A stretch of 7,119 bases of DNA from a bacterium (GTDB taxonomy: Bacteria; Bdellovibrionota_C; UBA2361; OMII01): positions 1 to 7,119 of the forward strand of contig JAFMIS010000128.1 of assembly GCA_017853915.1 (NCBI GenBank). Reading direction: 5' to 3'. Both the position numbers and the translations under genes were made by a program. Below are positions 6,696-7,119 of this stretch, one piece after another. The notes below the pieces were generated by a model. It was not told where the DNA came from and ran no database searches. It worked only from the letters and a program-made list of their open reading frames with translations. Numbering within the stretch: the first letter of the stretch is position 1; each line of letters starts with the position of its first letter.

Positions 6696-6702
6696 TAGCG
6701 GC

Positions 6703-7119
6703 ATGAATGATGTAACTGGCAAGCTTCTTCAAGCGAGTAACGCAAATATTAAGGTCTTCGGAATCGGTGGCGGCGGATTGAACGCGGTCAATAACATGAT
6801 CCGAAGTGGTTTGAGCGGAGTTGAGTTCTTCGCCGCCAACACTGACGCGCAGGCTCTCTTGTCGTCGCTCACCACGAATAAGATTCGTCTTGGTGATGAT
6901 ATCACCAAGGGTCTTGGAGCTGGAGCTGATCCAGAGGTTGGGCGCGCGGCCGCTCGTGAGAGCGTTGAATCGATTCGTAAGGCGCTTGAGGGTGCCGACA
7001 TGGTTTTCATCACCGCCGGTATGGGTGGTGGAACGGGAACCTACGGAGCTTCTGTTGTCGCGGAGGTCGCCAAGAGTCTCGGATGTTTGACGGTCGGAGT
7101 TGTTACAAAGCCGTTCTCA
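6703..7119 (+). CDS. ftsZ: Cell division protein FtsZ, N-terminal part (cut by window edge)
   Basis: FtsZ is the tubulin-like GTPase that polymerises into the Z ring and organises septal wall synthesis. The 139 visible residues include KVFGIGGGGLNAVNNMI (17-33), AANTDAQAL (44-52), KIRLGDDITKGLGAGADPEVGRAA (59-82, the T3 loop region), and the T4 loop GMGGGTGTYGASVVAEVA (106-123), ending in VGVVTKPF. These leave no doubt about the family. The odd feature is the tubulin signature: the usual GGGTGTGAAPVVA reads GGGTGTYGASVVA, with Tyr114 replacing the last glycine of the signature and Ser117 replacing the usual proline. Also GGGGLN replaces the usual GGGGGN. The start at 6703 rests on GGAGGG at 7 bases. 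In-frame GTG codons at 6646 and 6634 could add 19 or 23 residues. GTPase catalytic residues of the T7 loop and the C-terminal FtsA-binding peptide lie outside the window. Confidence 0.95.
   Translation, partial: MNDVTGKLLQASNANIKVFGIGGGGLNAVNNMIRSGLSGVEFFAANTDAQALLSSLTTNKIRLGDDITKGLGAGADPEVGRAAARESVESIRKALEGADMVFITAGMGGGTGTYGASVVAEVAKSLGCLTVGVVTKPFS

Larger units (their letters stand above)
6357..6702 (+). other. ftsA-ftsZ intergenic region (346 bases) with structured leader
   Basis: No credible protein-coding gene fits here. The region holds, in order, a T6 run just after ftsA, a perfect GC-rich hairpin (6425-6448), a promoter-like pair (6505-6532), a long imperfect hairpin with a T run (6578-6628), an 8-codon upstream ORF (6680-6706) and the ftsZ Shine-Dalgarno. 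Taken together this looks like an independent control region for ftsZ rather than simple read-through from ftsA. Confidence 0.6.

Noticed and set aside
6729..7013. 94-codon minus-strand frame within ftsZ
   Set aside because: It is antisense to an unmistakable FtsZ sequence and shows no domain of its own.

Overview
The window looks like part of a chromosome from a diderm (Gram-negative) bacterium, probably of deltaproteobacterial type. It carries a Tat translocase pair (tatB-tatC) on the minus strand and a division and cell wall (dcw) segment, murC-murB-ftsQ-ftsA-ftsZ, on the plus strand. The lineage is inferred from gene order and overall protein character only. No rRNA, tRNA, insertion sequence or CRISPR array is visible.

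Minus strand, positions 1 to about 1537, read right to left: a class I SAM-dependent methyltransferase of the Methyltransf_23 type, then tatB, then the N-terminal 92 codons of tatC, which runs off the left edge. The roughly 230 bases between the methyltransferase and murC form a divergent control region. It holds a plausible minus-strand promoter and a TGATACC direct repeat.

Plus strand, 1767 to 7119: murC and murB overlap by about 11 bases if murB starts at a GTG. ftsQ, ftsA and the first 139 codons of ftsZ follow. MurC adds L-Ala to UDP-MurNAc, and MurB makes UDP-MurNAc by reducing the enolpyruvyl precursor. FtsQ, FtsA and FtsZ assemble the divisome, so precursor synthesis and septum formation share one cluster. 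No ddl gene lies between murB and ftsQ, where many dcw clusters have one.

The most interesting stretch is the 346-base ftsA-ftsZ gap together with the ftsZ start. The gap holds a perfect 9-bp GC-rich hairpin, a good sigma70-like promoter candidate, a long imperfect hairpin ending in a T run, and a strong Shine-Dalgarno sequence. It reads like a separately controlled ftsZ leader. The encoded FtsZ also departs from the near-universal GGGTGTG tubulin signature, reading GGGTGTY. I see no convincing new multi-gene system. The unusual points are the FtsZ signature, the ftsZ leader, and shared start-site sequences.
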